Of a DNA stretch of 64,000 nucleotides, positions 51,484-59,858 are shown in pieces. The notes beneath the pieces are model-generated. The model saw only the letters and a program-made list of their open reading frames with translations. It ran no database searches and was not told where the DNA came from. Each line of letters begins with the position of its first letter. Position 1 is the first letter of the stretch. The DNA lies in assembly GCA_016711045.1 (NCBI GenBank), contig JADJTT010000007.1:434001-498000 (forward strand), in the 5' to 3' direction. The translations under genes were made by a program, and so were the position numbers. The DNA comes from Saprospirales bacterium. Lineage in GTDB: Bacteria; Bacteroidota; Bacteroidia; Chitinophagales; Saprospiraceae.

Positions 51484-52827
51484 CTACCCAGCCACCCTTG
51501 GAATATCCACCCCTCCAAAATTCCCCGAACTCATCAATAACAGTACCAGGTTATCCAGGCGTTGCGCTTTAATCCAGGACTCGAGGGCTTTAGCTTCCGT
51601 GAACACCTCTAAATCAGTCCGCTGAAAATGCACCTTCAGGGCTTCGGGCTGAAGCGGAGGCAGTTTTTTCATCTCCAGCGTGTGCGGCGAAAAGAACACG
51701 GCTGCCTGGTCAGCAGCATCCAGCGTATGGCCGTATTCGGGCAGAAAGGCGGGATTGAGGCTACTGAACGTATGCAATTCCAGGCAAGCGATCAATTTCC
51801 GGTCGGGATGGCGCGCTTTTACGGCCTGCACCGTGGCGTGCACTTTGGAGGGGGCATGTGCGAAGTCAAGATAGGCTGTGAACCCCGGACGATCAGCGAG
51901 CACCTGCAGGCGTTTGGAAGCACCCTTAAAGGAAGGAATAGCCGCCATCAACTCTTCATCCGACAATCCCAAATGCCGGCAAACCTGGTACGCAGCATGG
52001 AGATTGGCAAAGTTATGCTGGCCGATCAAGGGCGTAGCTACCGATCCTCTGGGGGTTTCTACAAAATATTGATCGCCTTTCAAGGCGGTAGAAAACGGCT
52101 CGTAGGGAATGCAGGTAACCGACTCCGGGGCCTCCCCTATCAATTTCACCAAATGCGGATCGCGTTGGTCATACCATACCTGTCCTCCGGGCTCCACGGT
52201 TTGCAGGAAATGCAGGAATGCTTCCAGGTAGGACTCAAACGTAGGAAATACGTTTATATGATCCCAGGCCACACCGGTGAGGATGACCAGGTGGGGCCGG
52301 TAATGGTAGATCTTCGGCACCGGGTCCAGTGGAGAAGAAAAATACTCGTCGCCTTCCAGGACCATCAGTGGCGCCTTGCTCAGCCGAACCATCGTCTCAA
52401 AGCCCTCCAATTGGGCGCCCACCAGGTAGTCAAAATCCCGGCCAGCGGCGCGCAAAAAGTGGAGGATCATAGAGGTGGTCGTGGTTTTGCCATGGCTGCC
52501 GGCTACGACTACCCGCTTTTTATCGCGGGAATGCTCGTAGAGGAATGCGGGATAGGAAAAGACCGGAATGCCCAATTCCTGGGCCCGCTGAAGCTCCGGG
52601 TTATCGGCCCGTGCATGCATCCCCAGGATGACGGCATCCAGTCCGGAATGTATACGGCCAGGAAACCAACCCGTCTCTGCAGGCAACAATCCCCTGGCTG
52701 CCAGGCGGTCGCGGGCCGGGTTGTAGATCTCATCATCGGAGCCGGTCACCTCGTGGCCGTTTTCCCAAAGGGCAAGTGCAATATTGTGCATGGCACTGCC
52801 GCCGATAGCAATTAAATGGATTCGCAT
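51484..52827 (-). CDS. mpl: UDP-N-acetylmuramate:L-Ala-gamma-D-Glu-meso-DAP ligase
   Basis: This 447-residue Mur ligase recycles the murein tripeptide by joining it to UDP-MurNAc. Seen: IHLIAIGGSAMHNIALAL at the N-terminus, the ATP loop VVAGSHGKTTTTSMI, LEGDEYFSSPLDPVPK, the LTGVAWDHINVF metal segment and FAHAPSKVHATVQAV in the C-terminal domain. MurC is the close alternative, but the MHN start and the EGDEYFSSP motif are those of Mpl. Full length. It is divergent from the small lipoprotein gene. Confidence 0.9.
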   Translation of the reverse strand: MRIHLIAIGGSAMHNIALALWENGHEVTGSDDEIYNPARDRLAARGLLPAETGWFPGRIHSGLDAVILGMHARADNPELQRAQELGIPVFSYPAFLYEHSRDKKRVVVAGSHGKTTTTSMILHFLRAAGRDFDYLVGAQLEGFETMVRLSKAPLMVLEGDEYFSSPLDPVPKIYHYRPHLVILTGVAWDHINVFPTFESYLEAFLHFLQTVEPGGQVWYDQRDPHLVKLIGEAPESVTCIPYEPFSTALKGDQYFVETPRGSVATPLIGQHNFANLHAAYQVCRHLGLSDEELMAAIPSFKGASKRLQVLADRPGFTAYLDFAHAPSKVHATVQAVKARHPDRKLIACLELHTFSSLNPAFLPEYGHTLDAADQAAVFFSPHTLEMKKLPPLQPEALKVHFQRTDLEVFTEAKALESWIKAQRLDNLVLLLMSSGNFGGVDIPRVAG

Positions 52828-52852
52828 TGAACAGGGATCGTATATTTTTAGT

Positions 52853-52860
52853 TATCTTTG
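52853..52860 (+). promoter_or_regulatory. Probable -7 element for the small lipoprotein-ytxJ-mnmD operon
   Basis: TATCTTTG matches the -7 consensus exactly, and ATTG lies 23 bases upstream at 52826-52829 as a one-change -33 box, inside the mpl start codon region. The leader would be about 95 bases. Confidence 0.6.
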
Positions 52861-52959
52861 CGGCTTTATTGGCCACTGGAAAATATAGCCAATCTAATTT
52901 TCGTTTATCGCAAAGTTTCGTTCATAATACAACCATAAACATATCCTAAATCTTTGAGA

Positions 52960-53127
52960 ATGAAAAAGGCCTCCCTCAAATCCTTGCTGGCAGTATTCGC
53001 ATTATTCATCCTTTTGGGTTCCCTTTCCTCCTGCAACCGGGGTTACGGCTGTCCCAACAATTTTTCCATGAACGAAAAAGCCATCAAGGTTGTCAACCTG
53101 GCAATCCAATCGGTAACAAAGCCATGA
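52960..53127 (+). CDS. Small lipoprotein
   Basis: This 55-residue protein (MKKASLKSLLAVFALFILLG at the start) has a hydrophobic leader with a lipobox at about Cys25 (SLSSCNRG), leaving a mature part of about 30 residues: CNRGYGCPNNFSMNEKAI and a short helix. The gene is too short to be caught by usual length filters but is supported by a good signal peptide, a promoter and translational coupling: its TGA overlaps the ATG of ytxJ (ATGA at 53124). Its function is unknown; it may serve in envelope redox chemistry with YtxJ. Confidence 0.8.
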   Translation: MKKASLKSLLAVFALFILLGSLSSCNRGYGCPNNFSMNEKAIKVVNLAIQSVTKP

Positions 53128-53471
53128 TCAACTGGATTGACCTCCAAACCACACCACAAGTAGAAGAAATTGTAGAAAGAAGCAGGAAAATTCCCTGCAT
53201 CCTATTTAAGCACAGTACCCGTTGCTCGATCAGCACCGTAGCCAAATACCGGCTGGAAGGTGATTGGGATCTGCCCAATGAGGCAGCGGAACTGTATTTC
53301 CTGGATCTCATTGCACACCGGGATGTTTCCAACTACATCGCCGAGAAATTTCAGGTCTATCACGAATCGCCACAAGTGCTGGTTATCCGGGATGGGGAAT
53401 GCGTGCTCGATGTTTCTCACCTCGACATTACGGTGCCAGAGCTACGGGAATGTCTTCAGGAACCGGCCTGA
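53124..53471 (+). CDS. ytxJ: Bacillithiol-system redox protein YtxJ
   Basis: This 115-residue thioredoxin-fold protein has a single active-site-like Cys34 in LFKHSTRCSISTVAKYR, the family hallmark, and a cis-Pro loop ESPQVLVIRDG. YtxJ proteins are linked by gene context to bacillithiol, the low-molecular-weight thiol of many Firmicutes and Bacteroidota, and may remove it from proteins. It is cytoplasmic. It overlaps the small lipoprotein gene by 4 bases and is followed 33 bases later by mnmD. Confidence 0.93.
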   Translation: MINWIDLQTTPQVEEIVERSRKIPCILFKHSTRCSISTVAKYRLEGDWDLPNEAAELYFLDLIAHRDVSNYIAEKFQVYHESPQVLVIRDGECVLDVSHLDITVPELRECLQEPA

Positions 53472-53504
53472 CCTTTTTTGTATAGCCCTTTAAACCCGGT
53501 TGCC

Positions 53505-54188
53505 ATGCAAGACGAATTGTTATTGACGAGCGATGGTTCGCACACGATCCTTTCGTCCAGGTATGGGGTAAGTTACCATTCCCGCTTTGGGGCCGTGCAG
53601 GAATCCCTCCACATTTTTATCGAATCTGCCCTGCGGTATAAAGCCATGCAGCAAAACCAGCTTTCGGTGCTGGAGATGGGCTTTGGCACGGGGCTAAACG
53701 CCTTGCTCACTATGTTGGAGGCTCGCCGACGGGGACTTCAGATCGATTACACCACCGTAGAGGCCTACCCTATTTCCGCCGAACAGGCCCGGCAATTGAA
53801 TTTTATCGACGTGCTGCAAGTGCCTGAACTCAAGGAACCCTTCCTCAAGTTGCACGATGTCCCCTGGGGCGTCAAGACGCCGGTGATGGACGGATTCACC
53901 TTCACCAAATGGAATTGCCTCTTTGAGGAATTTCAGCGTGAGGGGCAATTCGATGTGATCTATTTCGACGCCTTTGCCCCCAATACCCAACCGGAACTCT
54001 GGGAAATGCCGTTACTGGAAAGCATGTACAAAGCGCTCCGTCCGGGAGGCGTGCTTACCACCTATTCGGCAAAAGGAAGCGTAAAGCGAAACCTGAAAGC
54101 CATCGGCTTCACCCTGGAGTCATTGGAAGGTCCTCCCGGTAAGCGGGAGATGACAAGGGCCCATAAGGGGGTGAAGGGTGATGAGTGA
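53505..54188 (+). CDS. mnmD: tRNA 5-methylaminomethyl-2-thiouridine methyltransferase, MnmD
   Basis: This 227-residue SAM enzyme performs the last methylation of the wobble uridine in some tRNAs (the MnmC1 half without the MnmC2 oxidase). Seen: LLTSDGSHTILS, VLEMGFGTGLNALLTM as the SAM site and YFDAFAPNTQPELWEMP, the family substrate loop. The start at 53505 (MQDELLLTSDG) is preferred; an earlier TTG is unlikely. The last eight residues (KGVKGDE) run into a purine-rich repeat, so the C-terminus may have been extended by it. Confidence 0.92.
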   Translation: MQDELLLTSDGSHTILSSRYGVSYHSRFGAVQESLHIFIESALRYKAMQQNQLSVLEMGFGTGLNALLTMLEARRRGLQIDYTTVEAYPISAEQARQLNFIDVLQVPELKEPFLKLHDVPWGVKTPVMDGFTFTKWNCLFEEFQREGQFDVIYFDAFAPNTQPELWEMPLLESMYKALRPGGVLTTYSAKGSVKRNLKAIGFTLESLEGPPGKREMTRAHKGVKGDE

Positions 54189-54221
54189 TGAAGTAGGTAG
54201 GCGCCATACCTGGCGCCTACC
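54171..54221. repeat. Purine-rich repeat plus TACC-loop hairpin at the end of mnmD
   Basis: GTGAAGGGTGATGAGTGATG covers the mnmD stop codon, followed by a perfect 11-bp stem GGTAGGCGCCA / TGGCGCCTACC (54196-54206 and 54211-54221) around TACC. Compared with the element at 46548, an A-T pair is replaced by G-C, a compensated change. Confidence 0.82.
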
Positions 54222-54233
54222 CATTGTTTATCA

Positions 54234-55205
54234 TTAAAATTTCGTTCCCTTGTGGATGAAAAACTCTACAGATTGAGGCGAGAACCGCACATTCTTTACA
54301 AAATCGGGTGCACAGGTCAGGTTCAGGGGCACAGTATTTTGTTGTGAATTCGGCGCAATACCACCCAGATCCGCTTCCACGGTAAAATCAACTGCACCCA
54401 GGGTGCTGTACCTGTTCATTCCCACCACACAGTAGATCGTCACCGAAGCCGGAAAAATCCGGATACTGTCGGGTGCATTGGAAACCATAACCGGCACGTA
54501 ATAGATCGTTTTTTCCACGACCGGCTCCACTTCCAGATTCAAGGTGGTCGAAGCCACCCCCAATTTCAATACCCTTTCCGGGTTGCGCGCCAGCGGAATG
54601 ACCTGCGTGTAGTTTGTTTTCAGGGGACCGATACGCCCTGTATCGGTAGGCCAGTAATCCAGTTTATCCAGCAACGAGACGGGGCCGGTGACGAGCACGC
54701 TATCGGGCGTAAGGGTCAAGGGGGTGACATACTGGTGCTGGGGTTCCAACGAAACCTGGTATCGCAATTGAATCGGCAAAAAACGCTGGCCTTTGAGGCC
54801 CGACCGGATAGGAATGTAATCCAGATTGATGTCTATCACTTCCAGGCTGGCTTCCGCGAGAAATGCCTGTATCCGGTCGATCACCAATCGTCGTTCCAGG
54901 ACGGTAACCGGGAGCGTTTGCAGGTCAAAGATCAGGGGTTCACGCCTGCCAAACAGGGAGAAATACATCAATTTCCAACCGGATCCACTGATGGTCGCAT
55001 CAATTTCATCCGGCGGCCTTTCCAGAAATGCCTGTTCCTGGGGCAGCACATATTCAAAGGAAAATTTCCAGTGGGTCTGGTATTCCTGAGAAAGTTTTAC
55101 CAAAAACCAAAATACGGTAGCAAGGCCAAAGCAAATTAATAACTCTGCCCGATCCTTGCGAACCGAAATCTTTACTTCCTTATTTAATATCGCGATCAGG
55201 TGCAT
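54234..55205 (-). CDS. YbbR-like domain membrane-anchored protein
   Basis: This 323-residue protein has one N-terminal membrane helix (LLICFGLATVFWFLVKLS) and a periplasmic part with four YbbR-like beta-repeats (for example VLVTGPVSLLDKLDYWPTD and PASVTIYCVVGM). In Bacteroidota it usually sits between yajC and coaE, and the same order is kept here as far as yajC. The YbbR family (CdaR of Firmicutes) can regulate the diadenylate cyclase CdaA, and a c-di-AMP link is conceivable, but the neighbouring genes here do not include cdaA. No coaE follows. Confidence 0.85.
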   Translation of the reverse strand: MHLIAILNKEVKISVRKDRAELLICFGLATVFWFLVKLSQEYQTHWKFSFEYVLPQEQAFLERPPDEIDATISGSGWKLMYFSLFGRREPLIFDLQTLPVTVLERRLVIDRIQAFLAEASLEVIDINLDYIPIRSGLKGQRFLPIQLRYQVSLEPQHQYVTPLTLTPDSVLVTGPVSLLDKLDYWPTDTGRIGPLKTNYTQVIPLARNPERVLKLGVASTTLNLEVEPVVEKTIYYVPVMVSNAPDSIRIFPASVTIYCVVGMNRYSTLGAVDFTVEADLGGIAPNSQQNTVPLNLTCAPDFVKNVRFSPQSVEFFIHKGTKF

Positions 55206-55243
55206 ACGTGCGGCAGCTGCAACCCTGAGAAATGGCCGACGAC

Positions 55244-55588
55244 TTAGGATTCTGAAGTTGTCGTAGACCGGTTAGCGGTATTTTTATTTACAGCCTCCGT
55301 CATTTCCTTGGAAATGGCGCTCTTAATCACCCGGATAAAGATCTTATTGCCTACTTCCAATGTCACAATATCATCTTCCAATTTATTGATCCGGCCAATG
55401 ATCCCGCTCCCGGTGACCACCTCGTCGCCTTTCTGCATGGTTTCCACGAACTTACCTTGTTCTTTTTGCTTTTTAGCCTGAGGGCGAATGAGGAAAAAAT
55501 AGAATACGACGAAGATCAGGGCAAAAAAGAGGAGATTCATGTATTGGCCCATTCCTCCTGGCGCCGCCTGCAAGAATAATGCTGTCAT
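55244..55588 (-). CDS. yajC: Preprotein translocase subunit YajC
   Basis: This 114-residue protein has one transmembrane segment (LLFFALIFVVFYFFLIRPQAK) and the YajC body: KKQKEQGKFVETMQKGDEVVTGSGIIGRI and VTLEVGNKIFIRVIKSAI. YajC is part of the SecDF-YajC module that helps Sec export. Met at 55588 (MTALFLQAAPGG) is preferred because the upstream Met six codons earlier only adds a charged stretch; both are possible. It lies between DUF1573 and YbbR, a conserved Bacteroidota order. Confidence 0.93.
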   Translation of the reverse strand: MTALFLQAAPGGMGQYMNLLFFALIFVVFYFFLIRPQAKKQKEQGKFVETMQKGDEVVTGSGIIGRINKLEDDIVTLEVGNKIFIRVIKSAISKEMTEAVNKNTANRSTTTSES

Positions 55589-55614
55589 GTTTAATTTTTT
55601 TAGCATCTAAAAAA

Positions 55615-56100
55615 TCATTCCTGCCCCCGAACAAAGCCAATCATGGCAATTTTCGTCTGTGCAGGATACGTGTTTGCGGTAATTGTCACTTCTTTGTGTT
55701 GCTCTTCAGCTTTGTTCAGCGTATTAAAAACGACCCGAATTTCGCCTCCCTGTCCTGGCTGGATGGTTTCTTTGGGCCATGAGGGCACGGTGCAACCGCA
55801 AGTAGAGCGGGCATCCGTGATCAGGAGGGGGACTTTCCCTGTATTGGTAAACTTGAAAAAATGTTCCAATTCCGCGCCTTCCACTACTTCTCCGAAGAGG
55901 TATTCGGGCTCTTCAAAAGAAATCTTGGCTACATTTACGGTATCGAGTGGTTCATTCGCCGTGGCGGGGTTGCGGATGATGGAAGAGATGGAGCCATCCA
56001 CCGGTACGCCCTCCACGCGCTTATCCTTGCCAGGGTCTTGTTGACAAGAAATGAGCCCAAATAAACCTATTGTAAAAAAAATGAGCAACTTTATTTTCAT
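55615..56100 (-). CDS. DUF1573 lipoprotein
   Basis: This 161-residue lipoprotein has a lipobox at Cys19 (GLISCQQDP) and a DUF1573 domain: AKISFEEPEYLFGEVVEG, FKFTNTGKVPLLITDARSTCGCTVPSWPKETI and GGEIRVVFNTLNKAEEQHKEV. The fold is an Ig-like, MSP-type beta-sandwich with a conserved CGCT turn. Unusually for this window, AAGGAGG lies 5 bases before the ATG, a strong Shine-Dalgarno site. It is the first gene of a DUF1573-yajC-ybbR operon divergent from aroK. Confidence 0.93.
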   Translation of the reverse strand: MKIKLLIFFTIGLFGLISCQQDPGKDKRVEGVPVDGSISSIIRNPATANEPLDTVNVAKISFEEPEYLFGEVVEGAELEHFFKFTNTGKVPLLITDARSTCGCTVPSWPKETIQPGQGGEIRVVFNTLNKAEEQHKEVTITANTYPAQTKIAMIGFVRGQE

Positions 56101-56182
56101 AAAACCTCCTTTTTGCGCTCCTGTTTCATAAAAAAACAGGGCTTGAAAGCCGCATAAAGGTATATGTTTTGACCCACATTTT

Positions 56183-56725
56183 ATGGGAGCAACTTCGTCA
56201 ATGTTTACCAATCCGAGTCCTATTTTTCTCATCGGTATGATGGGAAGCGGAAAGTCTACTGTCGGAGAACAACTGGCACAGCTGTTGGGTTGGCCTTTTA
56301 TCGACCTGGATAGCTGGATCGAAGACCAACACCAGTGCACCATCGCTGAACTATTTGCGCGGGATGGAGAAAATGGATTCCGGTTGCTGGAGCGGGAAGC
56401 GCTCCTCCAGGTATTGGCCTACCCGGAGGTCTGCGTCATTGCCTGCGGCGGAGGCACACCCTGTTTTTTCGACAATATGCACCTGATGAAGGAAAAAGGG
56501 TGGGTTATTTACTTGCGCACGCCCTTTCCGGTCCTGCTTGCCAGATTGGAAAAACAGGTTTCCGAAAGACCGTTGCTATCCACCGGAAAATGGACCGACA
56601 ACCTGGAAGAACTTCTGGTAAAACGATCCGCGTATTACGAACAGGCTCATATTGTATTCGAGCAGAGGAAGGAGGATATGCCCGTAGCAGAAGATATTTA
56701 CCAGCATCTCATACAGATAAAATGA
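56183..56725 (+). CDS. aroK: Shikimate kinase
   Basis: This 180-residue kinase phosphorylates shikimate in the aromatic amino acid pathway. Seen: P-loop IFLIGMMGSGKSTVGEQLA, FIDLDSWIEDQ (Asp for the metal and substrate), EREAL and the VIACGGGTPCF substrate loop, then the RPLL lid. A few N-terminal residues (MGATSSMFTNP) may be extra and Met7 is a possible start. The stop codon forms the start of a perfect 36-bp palindromic terminator. Confidence 0.95.
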   Translation: MGATSSMFTNPSPIFLIGMMGSGKSTVGEQLAQLLGWPFIDLDSWIEDQHQCTIAELFARDGENGFRLLEREALLQVLAYPEVCVIACGGGTPCFFDNMHLMKEKGWVIYLRTPFPVLLARLEKQVSERPLLSTGKWTDNLEELLVKRSAYYEQAHIVFEQRKEDMPVAEDIYQHLIQIK

Positions 56726-56760
56726 GGAGAGGAAGCGATGGATCCATCGCTTCCTCTCCT
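56725..56760. terminator. Perfect 36-bp palindrome between aroK and the DUF4397 gene
   Basis: AGGAGAGGAAGCGATGGA is followed immediately by its exact reverse complement, with the centre GGATCC and no loop. The right end continues with AAAA and the left end with A-rich sequence, so it can end both the aroK transcript and the convergent DUF4397 transcript. In RNA the central bases would open to a small loop. Confidence 0.85.
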
Positions 56761-56781
56761 AAAAACCCAATCCCCATTTAT

Positions 56782-59721
56782 TTACCGGTTTACTACCAGT
56801 TTCTGCACTGCCGAGCCATTTTGGGTTTGGAGTTGCACGAAATACATGCCGTTTACCAAATTGGCCGTATCGAGGTCAAAGGCAGTTTGCCCACCCATCA
56901 ACTGTCCTTGAAAGACGGCTTGCACTTGCTTACCCATGGCATCCAGTACCCGGATGCTGGCCCACTGCTGGGCAGCAAGATCAACCTGCAAGGTGGATGT
57001 TATGCCAGGGGCAACCGGGTTGGGCACCAAATTCCAGCCATTTAATTCTGGCAAATCGGTAGTCGAAAGTACTACGGAAAGCGGGAAAGTCGTGCCATCC
57101 GGAAGGGCGACCCACACACCGAATTCGGGTTCGTCGCCACTGAAAAAACCAGAGGCAAATACCACCGCTGCACCACCGTCCAATCCGCTTATATCTGCTT
57201 CAAAAGAAACGACGACCTGGTTGTTGTCATTGGCAGGGGTGATATCCAGCACGTAGGCATCCGCAGGTACATTCACATAGGCATCGCTGAAATTTCCATA
57301 CGCGATATTATCAAACAGGATCGGCCCGCCGCCTCCCACGACCACATCTACTTCAGGTGCGTCGGTGGAGCCGTGATAGAGAAGCAAGTCAACTCCGGTA
57401 GCTGTGGCTTCGCGCCCACCGGAGAAAACATTCAATCCGAATGGCGTGGTGGCATCGCCCACGATCCCGGTAGCTATCACGATCTGGGTTTCCCCGTTTT
57501 GACCGAAAGTGACAGGTGCGTCAAATACCGCATCTGTCACCGGGTCTCCTCCCTGGGGCACGATGGTAACCTGTACATCCGAATTTGCCGGGGTAAAAAC
57601 AAATGGCGTTGCCTCGCGGAAGGCAAGGGCAGGCACAGCCAGATCCCCGTTCAGGTAAATATCAACCGTTGGGGAAGGTGCGTTGTGGATGATCTGGGTG
57701 CGGGAGATCTCCACGGCATCCAGTTCCACCACGGTACCATCGGCTGCAGCGGCAAACAAACCAAAGGCAGGGGAACCGCCAAGTATACCGGAAGCAAATA
57801 CCGTCAGGGCTGCATCTTCAAAAAGGTCAAGCGGCGCGGAGAAAGTCGCGACGATATCCGGACTGCCATTGGCGCGAATGTCGAGGTAGTATTGCGCAGC
57901 CGGCACATCCAAATAACCGTCGCTGTATTCGCCGTAGGCCAGGTTCTCGATCAGGTTGCCGATGGTGCGTGCATCCACATCCACTGCCGGTGCACCGGGG
58001 GAACTGTGCAGCACCACTACCTCCACGTTTCCTGCCGTAGCGGCTTCCTGCTTGGCATCGGCCAAAATTTGCAACCCGAAAGGATAGGTAGCGTCTCCCA
58101 CCAATCCGCCTGCAGTGATGATATAGTTTTGAGCGCTTTCCAGGCCTGCTGGAAAATCAAAATTAGCGATGGACTCACCTACCGAGGAGCTACTTGCCGG
58201 GGCCACATCAATGCTGATCGGCAAGCCGGCAGGAATCTCGATGAAGCCTGTAGCCGTGCGGAATTCAAAATCATCGACAGCCAGTCCACCGTTGAGGTAC
58301 ACATCTACCACCGCAGCACCTGGGCTGGGGCTATTGTGGATGATATTTACATTGGCATATTCGGTGATCTGGGGGAACTCTACGATTGTACCGTCGGAAA
58401 GCGCGGCAAATATACCAAATCCAGGGGTGCCCCCTACCAGACCGGAAGCAAACACCGTAGCGGCGCCACCTGCTAACCCTTCCAGATTTACATAAAAAGG
58501 AATCTCCGCACCCAGGCTTGGCACACTGATGGTGATAAAGTAAGGCGCATCCGGCGCACTCACATAGCTGGAGAAGTCTCCGTATGCAAGATTGGATGCC
58601 AACGTACCGGTAACTACGCCAAACGCTTCGACATCTACAGGCGGAGCACCTGGAGAACCATGGAGCAATACAAAATCTACATTGTCCATCGAGGATCCTG
58701 CCTCGCGCGCATCGGCCAGAATATCGAGGTTAAAGGGATAATCAGGGTTCCCGGCTATTCCATCAGCCACCACCACGTAGGTCTGTCCATTGGTGAGCGT
58801 GAGCGGGCCACCGGTGTATACGTTGTCCGTGACCGGATCGCCACCGGCTGGTACGATAGAAAGATCCAGTGCCGTCTCTGCAGGTACAAAACCAAAGGGA
58901 GAAGCCGTACGGAAAGCCACACCCGGCAAAAATATATTGCCGTTCACATAAATGTCGACTGTAGGGGACGGGGAATTGTGGATCACCTGCAACCGCGCCA
59001 CCGGGGATGCAGGCAATTCGACTACAGCGCCATTGGGAAGCGCGGCAAAAAGGCCAAACGCAGGGGTATCTCCCAACAATCCGGAGGCAAATACCGTGGC
59101 TGCGCCTCCTGCCAACCCATTCAGATCTGCAGCGAACGTTGCAACGATGTTTGGATCTCCGGCGGCCCGCACATCCAGGTAATACAGACCCTCATCGACC
59201 GGCAGATAACCCACGTAGCTCCCAAATGCCAACTGGCCAATCAGATTGCCCACCGTACGCGCATCTACATCGACCGCCGGGGCATCGGGGGAGCCGTGAA
59301 ATACAGCCAGGTCTACTTTACCCGGATCAGCAGCTGCTTCCTGCGCCTGCGCATTCACGTAAAGATTGAAAGGCGTATCCATATCACCTACTACACCAGC
59401 AGCAGTAACGACATAGGTACCTCCGTCGGCCAGGCTTCCAATCGGAAAGGTAGCCGCGGCAGGATCAGCCGGGGTACTGGGGTTCAGTTTTACCTCCACC
59501 GTCAAACCCACACCTGCAGGCACATCAAGGAAAGGCGTCGCAGCCCGGAAAGGAACCGCTGTGAGCGGCGGAAGAAGTGCCCCGTTCACATAGATGTCCA
59601 CGACAGGGCCCGACATGGTACCGGGGGTTGGGGAATTGTGGATGATTTGGACTCGGGCTGTCTGAGCCTCGGCAAAAATTGCCAGGCACATCAGCACACA
59701 CAGGGTAAGCAATTGTTTCAT
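56782..59721 (-). CDS. Secreted four-repeat DUF4397 protein with type IX sorting domain
   Basis: This 979-residue protein has a signal peptide (MKQLLTLCVLMCLAIFAEAQ), then four tandem units of about 210-220 residues starting near 22, 242, 457 and 674. Each has two DUF4397 halves: one opens with xQIIHNSPSPTVDIYxNG and the other with LHGSPGAPxVDVDA. The last 85 residues (about 895-979) are a type IX sorting domain (NLVPNPVAPGITSTLQVDL ... VNGMYFVQLQTQNG ... VVNR). It is thus exported across the outer membrane and anchored or released. DUF4397 is Ig-like and of unknown ligand. There are no Lys-rich or catalytic motifs. Confidence 0.92.
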   Translation of the reverse strand: MKQLLTLCVLMCLAIFAEAQTARVQIIHNSPTPGTMSGPVVDIYVNGALLPPLTAVPFRAATPFLDVPAGVGLTVEVKLNPSTPADPAAATFPIGSLADGGTYVVTAAGVVGDMDTPFNLYVNAQAQEAAADPGKVDLAVFHGSPDAPAVDVDARTVGNLIGQLAFGSYVGYLPVDEGLYYLDVRAAGDPNIVATFAADLNGLAGGAATVFASGLLGDTPAFGLFAALPNGAVVELPASPVARLQVIHNSPSPTVDIYVNGNIFLPGVAFRTASPFGFVPAETALDLSIVPAGGDPVTDNVYTGGPLTLTNGQTYVVVADGIAGNPDYPFNLDILADAREAGSSMDNVDFVLLHGSPGAPPVDVEAFGVVTGTLASNLAYGDFSSYVSAPDAPYFITISVPSLGAEIPFYVNLEGLAGGAATVFASGLVGGTPGFGIFAALSDGTIVEFPQITEYANVNIIHNSPSPGAAVVDVYLNGGLAVDDFEFRTATGFIEIPAGLPISIDVAPASSSSVGESIANFDFPAGLESAQNYIITAGGLVGDATYPFGLQILADAKQEAATAGNVEVVVLHSSPGAPAVDVDARTIGNLIENLAYGEYSDGYLDVPAAQYYLDIRANGSPDIVATFSAPLDLFEDAALTVFASGILGGSPAFGLFAAAADGTVVELDAVEISRTQIIHNAPSPTVDIYLNGDLAVPALAFREATPFVFTPANSDVQVTIVPQGGDPVTDAVFDAPVTFGQNGETQIVIATGIVGDATTPFGLNVFSGGREATATGVDLLLYHGSTDAPEVDVVVGGGGPILFDNIAYGNFSDAYVNVPADAYVLDITPANDNNQVVVSFEADISGLDGGAAVVFASGFFSGDEPEFGVWVALPDGTTFPLSVVLSTTDLPELNGWNLVPNPVAPGITSTLQVDLAAQQWASIRVLDAMGKQVQAVFQGQLMGGQTAFDLDTANLVNGMYFVQLQTQNGSAVQKLVVNR

Positions 59722-59858
59722 TTTGTTATTTTTTTGGTTTGAAAGTTTGAAAAATCAGGAGCTACAACGTGGAGTCTGGAATGCGGTTCATTCATTTCAC
59801 TGTAAAACTTCCGGAAATATAATTTTTGGCTATTTTTAGGCAATTTCTAGCCAGCCCT

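Noticed and set aside
51628..52815. Plus-strand open frame of 395 codons antisense to mpl
   Set aside because: Mpl is full length with clear ligase motifs. The antisense frame has no domain.
57373..59742. Two long plus-strand open frames antisense to the DUF4397 gene
   Set aside because: They are His/Arg-rich translations of the repeats of the minus-strand gene and copy its periodicity. The minus-strand protein has a signal peptide and sorting domain.
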